A stretch of DNA of 6,254 nucleotides from Spirochaetaceae bacterium (GCA_031290405.1 JAITNO010000004.1:1-6254), one strand, 5' to 3'. Counted from the first letter of the stretch, positions 1 to 5,755 are shown. The notes: generated from the letters alone by a model not told the origin. Translations and numbers: made by a program.

Positions 1-102
1 AACCCCGCTCAAATCCGCAAACCCATCCACGCTGCACGTCGCCAGCCCGACTCCGGCCGTCACTAACACAGCCGCCAATAAAACCAACATTGCCTTTTTC
101 AT
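1..102 (-). CDS. 5' end of an exported protein, possibly a lipoprotein (partial, runs off the window)
   Basis: Only the first 34 codons are present and the rest lies beyond base 1. The reading starts MKKAMLVLLAAVLVTAGVGL and continues ATCSVDGFADLSGV. This is a textbook export signal: two lysines, a hydrophobic stretch of about 17 residues, then small residues. Cys23 follows Leu-Ala-Thr, a poor but not impossible lipobox, so the product could be a lipoprotein or a signal-peptidase-I-processed secreted protein. The start at 102 was chosen because it puts the lysines at the N-terminus and has AGGAG (111-115) upstream. An in-frame ATG at 141-139 with its own AAGGAG would add MHKVKVHIIGDKI. The function of the mature part cannot be judged. 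It is co-directional with the small gene at 225-410 and may be co-transcribed with it. Confidence 0.7.
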   Translation of the reverse strand, partial: MKKAMLVLLAAVLVTAGVGLATCSVDGFADLSGV

Positions 103-110
103 AATTTTAT

Positions 111-153
111 CTCCTATTATGTGAACTTTTACTTTATGCATGCCATGCTCCTT
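111..153 (-). promoter_or_regulatory. Two ribosome-binding sites for alternative starts of the partial gene
   Basis: On the minus strand AGGAG (115-111) precedes the ATG at 102 and AAGGAG (153-148) precedes an in-frame ATG at 141 by six bases. The starts are 13 codons apart with no stop between them. The downstream start gives a clean signal peptide, so I prefer it; the upstream one would bury the signal behind a polar extension. The stretch is AT-rich compared with its surroundings, and CATAAT at 119-114 resembles a -10 box but is too close to the start for the preferred ATG. Confidence 0.6.
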
Positions 154-190
154 AACTTTTTCCACTCAGACGCCGTCCGGCCCCCGAGTC

Positions 191-208
191 GGGCGCGCCG
201 CCGCGCCC
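191..208. other. GC-rich hairpin after the small gene
   Basis: GGGCGCG (191-197) and CGCGCCC (202-208) form a perfect 7-bp stem with a four-base loop. It lies about 17 bases beyond the stop of the minus-strand gene at 225-410. No T-run follows on the minus strand, so it is not a convincing intrinsic terminator; it could be an RNA-processing or stability structure, or chance in GC-rich DNA. Confidence 0.3.
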
Positions 209-224
209 TCTGTAGGGCTCTCCT

Positions 225-410
225 TCACCAATCCCTGTCCCCTCGCGCAACGCGGGCGCTGTAAATCCGCGTCGCCGCCGCCGCGTCCCAATCCGGCGGC
301 GCCGCCAGCCGCCGCATCAGCGCCCGCTTCCTGTTCGCCAAGTCCAGCTCCGCGCCGTCGCCCTCCGCCCAGAACGCGAACTCCGCGTCAGGCCTCGGAA
401 TGTATCCCAT
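225..410 (-). CDS. Small hypothetical protein, 61 residues
   Basis: The product begins MGYIPRPDAEFAFWAEGDGA and ends VARGDRDW. It is charged and soluble-looking, with no signal peptide, membrane segment or metal motif. The case for a real gene is the start: AAGGAG at 422-417 lies six bases before the ATG, and codons prefer G or C in third position. The opening YIP-x-x-DAEF-x-x-W loosely resembles the N-terminus of longer hypothetical proteins (YIPxxDAxFxxW) as I remember them, so this could be a shortened relative or remnant; I cannot verify that here. Upstream is a leader with three inverted repeats, and further upstream lie arrays A, B and C and recQ on the same strand. The partial exported-protein gene follows 122 bases downstream. 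Function unknown. Confidence 0.55.
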   Translation of the reverse strand: MGYIPRPDAEFAFWAEGDGAELDLANRKRALMRRLAAPPDWDAAAATRIYSARVARGDRDW

Positions 411-416
411 AAACTA

Positions 417-479
417 CTCCTTCGCGGCGCGCGCGCCGCCATGAGTTGCATATATGCACTCTCCGGCGTCCAGCCGGAG
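417..479 (-). promoter_or_regulatory. Leader of the small gene: ribosome-binding site preceded by three inverted repeats
   Basis: Reading toward the gene on the minus strand there are three inverted repeats: CTCCGGC (461-467) pairing with GCCGGAG (473-479) around a five-base loop; the perfect 12-bp palindrome TGCATATATGCA (447-458); and the perfect 16-bp palindrome GCGGCGCGCGCGCCGC (424-439). AAGGAG (422-417) follows directly. TATATG within the 12-bp palindrome is the only AT-rich spot nearby and could be part of a -10 box, but I find no well-spaced -35. The layout could act as operator sites in DNA or as structures that control ribosome access. Confidence 0.4.
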
Positions 480-500
480 CGGATGCCCATTGAAAGCTCC

Positions 501-636
501 CCGTTCCACGTACGCGGAAGACCGTTCCACGTACGCGGAAGGCCGCTCCACGTACGCGGAAGACCGTTCCACGTACGCGGAAGACCGTTCCACGTACGCG
601 GAAGACCGTTCCACATACGTGGAAGGCCGCTCCACG
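501..636. repeat. Array A: 21-bp tandem repeat, six full units plus a partial
   Basis: Full units start at 501, 522, 543, 564, 585 and 606, with a partial one at 627. Each is a 16-base dyad TTCCACGTACGCGGAA followed by a five-base linker GACCG, with a few single-base changes. The dyad has one mismatched pair (fifth against twelfth base), which becomes a G-T wobble when read on the minus strand. The last unit reads TTCCACATACGTGGAA, restoring that pair (A-T) while losing the central one. Because 21 is divisible by three, several frames stay open through the array, but no frame has convincing coding features. It lies 90 bases upstream of the small minus-strand gene. Confidence 0.95.
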
Positions 637-706
637 AGAGTCCGAGCAGAGAAAGCTTGAAGACGAGGCCCCCCCGCGCGTCCCATCCGCAAACCGCCCC
701 CCGCCC

Positions 707-822
707 GTTACGGAACTCCGTAAGAGCGCTGCGGAACTCCGTAAGAGCGTTACGGAACTCCGTAAGAACGTTACGGAACTCCGTAAGAGCGTTACGGAAC
801 TCCGTAAGAGCGCTGCGGAACC
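707..822. repeat. Array B: 21-bp tandem repeat, five full units plus a partial
   Basis: Units start at 707, 728, 749, 770 and 791, with a partial at 812. Each contains the 16-base dyad TTACGGAACTCCGTAA, a 7-bp perfect inverted repeat around AC, joined by the five-base linker GAGCG. The second unit and the trailing partial begin CTGCGG instead of TTACGG. The period and dyad-plus-linker layout match array A, but the sequence does not. It lies in the non-coding stretch between recQ and the small gene. Confidence 0.95.
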
Positions 823-835
823 GCGCAAAGCCCGA

Positions 836-862
836 CCCCTCCGCGCCTGCGGCGCGGAGGGG
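836..862. other. Strong 12-bp perfect hairpin between arrays B and C
   Basis: CCCCTCCGCGCC (836-847), loop TGC (848-850), and GGCGCGGAGGGG (851-862) form an uninterrupted 12-bp GC-rich stem. On the plus strand it is followed by a pyrimidine-rich tract (C and T, 865-888) rather than a clean T-run; on the minus strand no T-run follows. It could slow or end transcription arriving from recQ on the minus strand, or protect a transcript end, but it is not a canonical intrinsic terminator. Confidence 0.6.
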
Positions 863-956
863 GTGCGCCCCTCTTCCTCTTCTTCTTTATGAAAGCAAAG
901 CTGAAAGCTGGGGAGGGCCGCTTGCGGACGCAAGGCGTATCTCGCAGGGCGCAGCG

Positions 957-1061
957 CCGTAGGCCACTACAAAAAAACCGTAGGCCACTACAAAAAAACC
1001 GTAGGCCACTACAAAAAAACCGTAGGCCACTACAAAGAAACCGTAGGGCACTGCAAAAAAA
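957..1061. repeat. Array C: 21-bp tandem repeat overlapping the 3' end of recQ
   Basis: Five units start at 957, 978, 999, 1020 and 1041; the last two are slightly degenerate. On the recQ sense strand (minus) a unit reads GTAGTGGCCTACGG then seven T. GTAG and CTAC form a short 4-bp stem around TGGC, and the T-run follows it, so the unit looks like a weak intrinsic terminator repeated in tandem. The recQ stop codon TAG (1032-1030) is the TAG inside the repeat, and the last roughly ten residues of RecQ are encoded by it. Beyond the array the sense strand continues CGCTG, and this edge recurs at the 3' end of the ABC ATPase gene. Confidence 0.95.
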
Positions 1062-2577
1062 CGTCCAGGCGGTCTTTCCAGGGGAAGCGCTTGAGTTCTT
1101 TGAGCTTTCCGATTTTGAGCAGATAGTTGATGGCGTTTCGGGCGTCACGGCTTGTCCAATCCTGTTTTTGCGCGCGTCCTATTGCTTCGGCTAAGGCGCC
1201 GCTGGCCTCATCGAGCTTGTAGGCGCGCCTGTTTTTACGGAAAAAGTTCAGGACGGGGTCTTGTTCGCGCAGGTCTGGGCTGGAACGCGACGAGCAGACG
1301 TCGCAGCACTCGCTTTCCGGCGCGGAGTGATCGCCCTCGTAATTGAGCAGGCTGAGGAGCGCCTCTCGCCTGCAATGCACCGCGTCGCGGGCGAAGGCGA
1401 GGAGGCGGCTCTGGCGCCGCCTGTCGGATTCCGTGCGGGCGCGTTGGAGGGCCTCCTCGTCGCCGGCTCCCCAGAGGAGGAAGGCGCGGGAAAAGGCGCC
1501 GTCGCGTCCCGCCCTGCCGGACTCTTGCAGGTAGGATTCCACCGAAGGCGGGCAGTCGCGGTGAATCGCCGTGCGGATATTCGGCTTGTCGACGCCCATC
1601 CCATAGGCGCACGTGCTCACCAAAATGCCGTTTTCGCTGGAAAAGAACCATTTTTCGACCTCCGTTCTTTCTTCGCGTTCCAGACCGGCATGATAAAAGC
1701 GGATTTCGTTCGTGCCGAGCGCGTTTCGCAAGTAGCGGGCAAGCTTTTCGACGCCCGGACGCGACGAACAGAAGACAATCGCAGGCGCCTCGTTTGCCAG
1801 AAGCAGATCGCGGACGGCGATGTCGCGCACGATGCAGCCCCGCGTGGCGTAACTGATGTTGCTTCGGTCGGGGTTCCCGATGATTTTATGCGCGCCGTCG
1901 TTCCCGAAGACGTATCTTTCAATCTTTTCGAGCACAAGAGACGACGCCGTCGCCGTGAACGCCGTAACCAGAGGCGCGCCGGTCGCCTCGACAATCCGGC
2001 GCACCTCAAGGTAACTCGGACGGAAACTCTCGCCCCATTCGCTCACGCAGTGCGCCTCGTCAACGACGACGTGGACGATTCCCAGCGTCGCAAGCGCCTC
2101 GAGCCGCCTTTCGGACAAAAGCGCTTCGGGCGTGGCGAGGATGAACCGGCTTTCACCGGCCTCGAGGCGTTCCTCCGTTGCCCGCCGTTCTTCCGCGCTC
2201 TGCCCGCCCCGCAGGAGCGCAGGCTTAATGCCCCTTTCGGCAAGGCGGCGCTCCTGATCCGCCATCAGCGCAAGAGTCGGGTAGACGACGAGCGTCGCCC
2301 CCTCGAACATCATCGCCGGCAGTTGGAAGCAGAGCGACTTCCCCGCGCCCGTCGGCAATATCACGATTTGCCGCCCTGTGCTTGCGCGGTCGCTTTGACT
2401 GGAGGGGTCCTCAGCCGCGCCCCCATCTTGCCGAAACGGGATGCCGGCCGCCTCCGCCGCTTCCAAGATGTTGCCCACGACGAGCCGCTGATAGGGGAAG
2501 AGATAGTCAATGTCAAAGAGTTCCTTGACGACGTTGGCGACGGGGTCGCCGCATAAGTTTTCGTTTTTCATACGCAT
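1030..2577 (-). CDS. recQ: RecQ-family ATP-dependent DNA helicase
   Basis: This is a superfamily 2 3'-to-5' DNA helicase, known in the family to unwind recombination and fork intermediates. The 515 residues contain the motifs in order: a Q-motif-like FPYQ (27-30), Walker A LPTGAGKS (74-81), motif Ia VVYPTLALMADQ (97-108), DEAH (173-176) followed by the RecQ-type aromatic loop CVSEWGESFRPSY, motif III TAFTATA (205-211), motif IV VFCSSR, motif V GMGVDKP, and motif VI QESGRAGRDG (351-360). Cys402, Cys424, Cys425 and Cys428 would be the zinc site, with CCxxC replacing the usual CxxCxxC. A short winged-helix-like tail follows and there is no HRDC domain, so it is shorter than E. coli RecQ. About 25 extra residues sit between the Q motif and Walker A. 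ATG at 2571 is an alternative start; neither has a clear ribosome-binding site. The C-terminus lies in array C and the start is 27 bp from array D. Confidence 0.9.
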   Translation of the reverse strand: MRMKNENLCGDPVANVVKELFDIDYLFPYQRLVVGNILEAAEAAGIPFRQDGGAAEDPSSQSDRASTGRQIVILPTGAGKSLCFQLPAMMFEGATLVVYPTLALMADQERRLAERGIKPALLRGGQSAEERRATEERLEAGESRFILATPEALLSERRLEALATLGIVHVVVDEAHCVSEWGESFRPSYLEVRRIVEATGAPLVTAFTATASSLVLEKIERYVFGNDGAHKIIGNPDRSNISYATRGCIVRDIAVRDLLLANEAPAIVFCSSRPGVEKLARYLRNALGTNEIRFYHAGLEREERTEVEKWFFSSENGILVSTCAYGMGVDKPNIRTAIHRDCPPSVESYLQESGRAGRDGAFSRAFLLWGAGDEEALQRARTESDRRRQSRLLAFARDAVHCRREALLSLLNYEGDHSAPESECCDVCSSRSSPDLREQDPVLNFFRKNRRAYKLDEASGALAEAIGRAQKQDWTSRDARNAINYLLKIGKLKELKRFPWKDRLDVFLQCPTVSL

Positions 2578-2603
2578 CTTATTGCGCGCCCGTGCACAGC
2601 GCT

Positions 2604-2845
2604 TGAACGCTCGAGCGGTGAGCTCGAACGCTCGAGCGGTGAGCTCGAACGCTTTAGCGGTGGGCCTGAACGCTACAGCGGTGAGCCTGAACGCTTTAGC
2701 GGTGGGCCTGAACGCTATAGCGGTGGGCCTGAACGCTTTAGCGGTGAGCCTGAACGCTATAGCGGTGGGCCTGAACGCTATAGCGGTGAGCCTGAACGCT
2801 TTAGCGGTGAGCCTGAACGCTTTAGCGGTGGGCCTGAACGCTAAG
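2604..2845. repeat. Array D: 21-bp tandem repeat, eleven full units, in the divergent intergenic region
   Basis: Eleven full units run from 2604 to 2834, followed by a partial unit to 2845. Each contains the palindrome CGCTNNAGCG: the arms never change, while the two central bases are CG, TT, AC or TA. Most other variation is at one A/G position in GTGRGC. Units with TA or CG in the centre are perfect 10-bp palindromes. The array fills the space between the recQ start and the ABC operon start, so it must lie in or next to the control region of at least one of them. Changes between units alter the amino acid in the open plus-strand frame, which argues against coding. Confidence 0.95.
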
Positions 2846-2861
2846 GTCAGAGTGGGGGTCT

Positions 2862-2885
2862 GGGGGGTTTTTTAAGGCCCCCCCC
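2862..2885. other. G6 and C8 homopolymer tracts forming an inverted repeat upstream of the ABC operon
   Basis: Six G (2862-2867), then T6-AAGG, then eight C (2878-2885) can pair as a six-bp G-C stem with a ten-base loop. It sits between array D and the likely promoter of the operon. Homopolymers of this length can slip in copying, so tract length might vary among cells; no such variation can be seen here. Confidence 0.4.
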
Positions 2886-2894
2886 TCATAGGGC

Positions 2895-2923
2895 TTGATT
2901 TTTCTTTGAAAGGCTGTTTGAAT
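2895..2923 (+). promoter_or_regulatory. Possible promoter of the ABC operon
   Basis: TTGATT (2895-2900) and TTGAAT (2918-2923) are separated by 17 bases and each matches four of six bases of the sigma-70 consensus. They end about 21 bases before the ATG at 2945, in a locally AT-rich stretch just after array D and the C8 tract. The match is weak and the call rests mainly on position and spacing. Confidence 0.25.
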
Positions 2924-2944
2924 GGTAGGCAAATGGAGAGTAAT

Positions 2945-3916
2945 ATGCATATAGTGTCACGTTTTGTTAAGGTGTTTTGTGTGGTGTTTGTGAGCGCGGC
3001 GCTCGTTTCGGGCTGCAAGAAGGAGCGCCCTCTGCCGGAGGCGGTGAACGTTTCCTACGTGGAGTCGCCGTTCAACCTTCAGATTATGGTGATGAAGGAA
3101 CAGGGGCGTCTGGAAAAGGCGTTTGCCGAAAAGAATGTTGCGGTGCGCTGGCACAACATCAATTCGGGGGCGCAGCAGACGCAGGCTATGGCGTCGGGCG
3201 ACTTGGATGTGGCGAGCGTCATCAACTCGACGTCGGTGATTCTGGCGAACGCCGCGGGCAACGAGGTGGACGTCGCCGCCGTGTTTAGCAGGCCGCAGCG
3301 GAGTTTTGCGCTGGTCGTCCGCCCGGACGGGCCTGCGTCGGTGAAGGAGCTGCGGGGCAAGACGATTGCCGGCCCTAAGGGGACGGTCCTCCACCAGATG
3401 CTGGTGGCGGCTCTTGTCGCCGAGGGGATGAGCGCCGACGACGTTAATTTCATGCAGATGGGTTTGCCCGAAGCGCGGACGGCGCTCCTTTCGGGGCGGA
3501 TTGATGGGGCGCTTCAGGCGGCGGCGTTGATTCTGAGGGACGAGGAGGCGGGTATGCGCGTGCTGTTTACGGCGGACGGTTTGCTTGCCACCCCGCTGTG
3601 GACGGCGGTGCGCCCGGTGTTCGCGCTGGACTACCCCGAACTGGTGGAGCTCTACCTTTCGGTGCAGCACGAGACGGCGGACTGGATTCTGGCCAACGTC
3701 GACGAGGCCGTCGCCATAGGCGCGAAGACGCAAGACGTTTCGTTTGAGGACGGGAAGAAGCTCTACGCCTGGGGCGGCATGGCTAGCCGGAAGACGGCGG
3801 CCGTCGGAGAAGCAGACCTGGCTTCGCTGGAATCGGATGTGGCGTTTCTTTTGGATCAACAGATGATCATCGAAGCGGTGCGCCCCCAAGACTTTTTGCT
3901 CACGATAGATTTTTAG
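2945..3916 (+). CDS. ABC transporter substrate-binding lipoprotein, NMT1/SsuA-TauA type
   Basis: This is the extracytoplasmic receptor of an importer, 323 residues. The ATG at 2945 was chosen because GGAG (2935-2938) lies six bases upstream and it gives a compact signal: MHIVSRFVKV, a hydrophobic core, then VSGC with Cys24 as the lipidated residue. In-frame upstream starts (TTG 2906, ATG 2933) would only lengthen the signal. The mature part fits the periplasmic fold used for sulfonates, taurine, nitrate or thiamine precursors: NVSYVESPFNLQIMVMKEQG near the start, the ligand-site-like SGAQQTQAMASGDLDVA (74-90), then VKELRGKTIAGPKGT (133-147) and GLPEARTALLSGRIDGAL (173-190). The substrate cannot be read from sequence. 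The permease gene starts 18 bases after its stop, which implies one operon. Codons here mostly end in G, unlike the next two genes. Confidence 0.88.
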   Translation: MHIVSRFVKVFCVVFVSAALVSGCKKERPLPEAVNVSYVESPFNLQIMVMKEQGRLEKAFAEKNVAVRWHNINSGAQQTQAMASGDLDVASVINSTSVILANAAGNEVDVAAVFSRPQRSFALVVRPDGPASVKELRGKTIAGPKGTVLHQMLVAALVAEGMSADDVNFMQMGLPEARTALLSGRIDGALQAAALILRDEEAGMRVLFTADGLLATPLWTAVRPVFALDYPELVELYLSVQHETADWILANVDEAVAIGAKTQDVSFEDGKKLYAWGGMASRKTAAVGEADLASLESDVAFLLDQQMIIEAVRPQDFLLTIDF

Positions 3917-3934
3917 GGGAGAGGGAGCCCGAAC

Positions 3935-4792
3935 GTGAGGACGCCTAAGGGGGCTGAGGCGAAGACGGCAAAGGCGATGCTGAAGGGGGCGAAGGCGAAG
4001 GCGCCGAAGGGCGCGAAGGCGCTCGCCTGCGCCCTCGTCCTGCCCCTGTGCGTCGTCCTCCTGTGGTGGGCCCTGTCGGCGCTCAAGCTCGTCAATCCGT
4101 ATCTGATGCCTTCCCCACGGAAGGTGCTGGGCGCCGCGAAGGGCCTCGTACTCAGCGGGGCGCTTCTGCGCCATCTGGGGATCAGCCTCTACCGCGTGAT
4201 AAGCGGCTTCGCCCTTGCCGTGTGCATCGCCCTGCCCGGCGCGCTCGTCTTTTACTGCGTCCCTCCGGTCAAAAACCTCTTTCGCGGCATCTTCGAGTTT
4301 GTCCGCGCGACGCCGCCGCTGGCGCTCATCCCCTTGCTCATCCTCTGGATGGGCATCGGCGAGGAGTCGAAACGCGCCGTCATCGTGCTGGCAAGCTTCT
4401 TCCCCGTCTTTATGAACGCGCTCAGCGGCTTTGAAAGCATAGACGGCCGCTGGCTCGAACTTTCAGCGTCGCTGGAACTTTCGTTCCGCCGCCGCCTCCG
4501 CTGGATACTCTTTCCCGCCGCCCTCCCCCAGCTTGTAACGGGGCTGCGCCTCGGCTTCGGCTATTCCTGGAGGGCGCTGCTCGGCGCCGAGCTCATCGCC
4601 TCGGCCTCCGGCCTGGGCTACCTCATCACCGACGCCCAGGAGATGGCGCGCGTCGACGTCGTGTTCGTCGGCATCCTCTGCATCGGGACGCTCGGCCTCG
4701 TCTTCGACAAACTCCTCCGCCTCGCCGCAGGCCGATTTTCCCCCGCCGACGGCTCAGGCCCCAGCGCCGAAGAGCGCAACTGGAATGCCTGA
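3935..4792 (+). CDS. ABC transporter permease, SsuC/TauC type
   Basis: This is the membrane subunit of the importer, 285 residues with about six hydrophobic segments (the first near residues 29-50). Family hallmarks are EFVRATPPLALIPLLILWMG followed by IGEESKR (121-147), and the ATPase-coupling loop ELSASLELS...FPAALP (175-198) followed by TGLRLGFGYSW and GLGYLI. At the position where that loop normally has glycine this protein appears to have Glu181. The start is GTG at 3935 with AGGGAG (3922-3927) seven bases before it. The first 28 residues are a low-complexity Lys/Ala/Gly tract not typical of the family. Codon endings change from mostly G to mostly C near base 4021, right after that tract. 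Its stop overlaps the start of the ATPase gene by eight bases, indicating translational coupling. Confidence 0.9.
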   Translation: MRTPKGAEAKTAKAMLKGAKAKAPKGAKALACALVLPLCVVLLWWALSALKLVNPYLMPSPRKVLGAAKGLVLSGALLRHLGISLYRVISGFALAVCIALPGALVFYCVPPVKNLFRGIFEFVRATPPLALIPLLILWMGIGEESKRAVIVLASFFPVFMNALSGFESIDGRWLELSASLELSFRRRLRWILFPAALPQLVTGLRLGFGYSWRALLGAELIASASGLGYLITDAQEMARVDVVFVGILCIGTLGLVFDKLLRLAAGRFSPADGSGPSAEERNWNA

Positions 4793-5555
4793 GCTCCGCG
4801 TCCGCGCCCTCTGCCGTTCCTTTAAGAACGGCGCCGCCGAAGTGCGCGCCGTGCGGAACCTCGACCTGGCCATCCCCGAAGGAACCTTCACCGTCATCGT
4901 CGGACGCTCAGGCTGCGGAAAGACAACCCTCCTCAGACTCATCTCCGGCCTGGAAACGCCCGACTCCGGCTGCGTCTTTTTCGACGACGGCATAGCAAGC
5001 GGGCAGCCTCCCTTCGGCTTCATGTTCCAGGACGCCCGCCTCCTCCCCTGGCTCACCGTCGAAGAAAACCTCCGCCTCGCCTTCCCTGCCGGCGCAACGC
5101 GCACAGCCACGCAGGAAGCCTGCGACGCCATCGACCGCCTGCTGGGCCTCGTCGGACTGAGCGAGTGGAAAGGCGCCTACCCCCGCCGCCTCTCCGGCGG
5201 CATGGCGCAGCGCATCGCCCTCGTCCGCGCCCTCTGCCGCAACCCCCGCGTCCTCCTCCTCGACGAGCCCTTCGGCGCGCTGGACGCCTTCACCCGCTCC
5301 CAGCTGCGCGAAGACATGGACAGACTCTGGCGCTCGATGAAGCTCACCGTCCTCCTCGTGACCCACGACATCGAAGAAGCCGTCCACCTGGCCGACCGCG
5401 TGGTTTTAATGAAGGACGGCCGCATCGACGGCGAAATCGCCGTGCCCCTCGAGCGCCCCCGCCAACGCCGAAGCGCCGACTTCCAAGAACTCTGCCGCCG
5501 CATAGAAGGCGCCGCGGGCGGCGCCACGGGCGCGTTTAGTGGCCTACGGCGCTGA
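4785..5555 (+). CDS. ABC transporter ATP-binding protein, SsuB/TauB type
   Basis: This is the cytoplasmic ATPase that powers the importer, 256 residues and full-length for the family. It has Walker A GRSGCGKT (40-47), Q-loop MFQDARLLPW with Gln82, signature LSGGMAQR (136-143), Walker B VLLLDE (156-161), D-loop GALD (164-167) and switch His194 in VTHD. FQDxRLLPW and LLDEPFGALDAFTR are typical of the nitrate/sulfonate/taurine group. The ATG overlaps the permease stop, and no strong ribosome-binding site is visible, so it probably depends on coupled translation. The last residues, Ser-Gly-Leu-Arg-Arg plus the stop, are encoded by an 18-bp sequence identical to the edge of array C (inverted), so the original C-terminus may have been altered by repeat insertion. 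Substrate unknown. Confidence 0.92.
   Translation: MPELRVRALCRSFKNGAAEVRAVRNLDLAIPEGTFTVIVGRSGCGKTTLLRLISGLETPDSGCVFFDDGIASGQPPFGFMFQDARLLPWLTVEENLRLAFPAGATRTATQEACDAIDRLLGLVGLSEWKGAYPRRLSGGMAQRIALVRALCRNPRVLLLDEPFGALDAFTRSQLREDMDRLWRSMKLTVLLVTHDIEEAVHLADRVVLMKDGRIDGEIAVPLERPRQRRSADFQELCRRIEGAAGGATGAFSGLRR
5537..5554. repeat. Single inverted copy of the array C edge at the ATPase gene end
   Basis: TAGTGGCCTACGGCGCTG here is the exact reverse complement of 952-969, the edge of array C. It is one unit core plus five flanking bases, and it overlaps the last six codons of the ATPase gene. Beyond it both sites continue with related sequence (GCC, a TGCG block, and further on a GAAGAGG-containing purine stretch), as though a common 3' flank were shared. 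A shorter echo, CTACGGCGCTG, lies at 5694-5704. Confidence 0.85.
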
Positions 5556-5636
5556 GCCTGTGCGGTAAGCTTTGGGTTCGAGGAGCGGCGTTCCCTCGGG
5601 CAAGGCGTTATTTTTGTAAAAGGAAGAGGGGGCGGA

Positions 5637-5755
5637 GAGCCTCCCGCACGGTGGTAGGGAGGCTCCCCACACGGCGTGCGGAGCCTCCCAAGACTACGGC
5701 GCTGGAAGCGCCAGGACTGCGGTACTGGAGGCGCCGTCATCCGGTACTGGAAGCC
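5637..5755. repeat. Cluster G: decayed repeats of 22-24 bp
   Basis: Blocks of the form GGAGGC/GGAAGC followed by a C-rich stretch and an ACGG or CGGTACT segment recur about every 22-24 bases, for example GGAGGCTCC, GGAGCCTCC, GGAAGCGCC, GGAGGCGCC and GGAAGCCCC. Spacing and sequence are looser than in the other arrays. The cluster lies directly downstream of the ABC operon, before the probable terminator, and may be an ageing array of the same family. Confidence 0.5.
5657..5689. other. 10-bp perfect inverted repeat inside cluster G
   Basis: GGGAGGCTCC (5657-5666) and GGAGCCTCCC (5680-5689) form a perfect stem around a 13-base loop. GAGCCTCCC at 5637-5645 could compete for pairing with the left arm, so two alternative folds exist. 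No T-run follows. It is about 100 bases after the ATPase stop, so it could stabilise or shape the end of the operon transcript. Confidence 0.45.

Noticed and set aside
388..933. Minus-strand 181-residue reading frame through arrays B and A
   Set aside because: It overlaps the better-supported small gene in another frame, changes composition at each array border, and is open only because the period is divisible by three.
501..1061. CRISPR array
   Set aside because: Units are contiguous with no unique spacers and the period is 21 bp; the sequence changes between blocks, not between repeats.
1261..2556. Long plus-strand reading frame of 431 residues
   Set aside because: It is antisense to the RecQ-like helicase, whose motifs are intact; GC-rich genes often leave a long open antisense frame.
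2604..2845. Plasmid-type iterons marking a replication origin
   Set aside because: The unit length would fit, but there is no replication initiator gene or AT-rich melting region, and several unrelated arrays of the same period are scattered between ordinary chromosomal genes.
2510..2875. Plus-strand protein with LNALAVG-type heptapeptides across array D
   Set aside because: It begins inside recQ on the opposite strand, and changes between units hit first and second codon positions, giving no sign of selection on the protein.
2957..4174. Minus-strand reading frame of 405 residues
   Set aside because: It is antisense to the lipoprotein and permease genes and very rich in Arg and His, typical of an antisense shadow.
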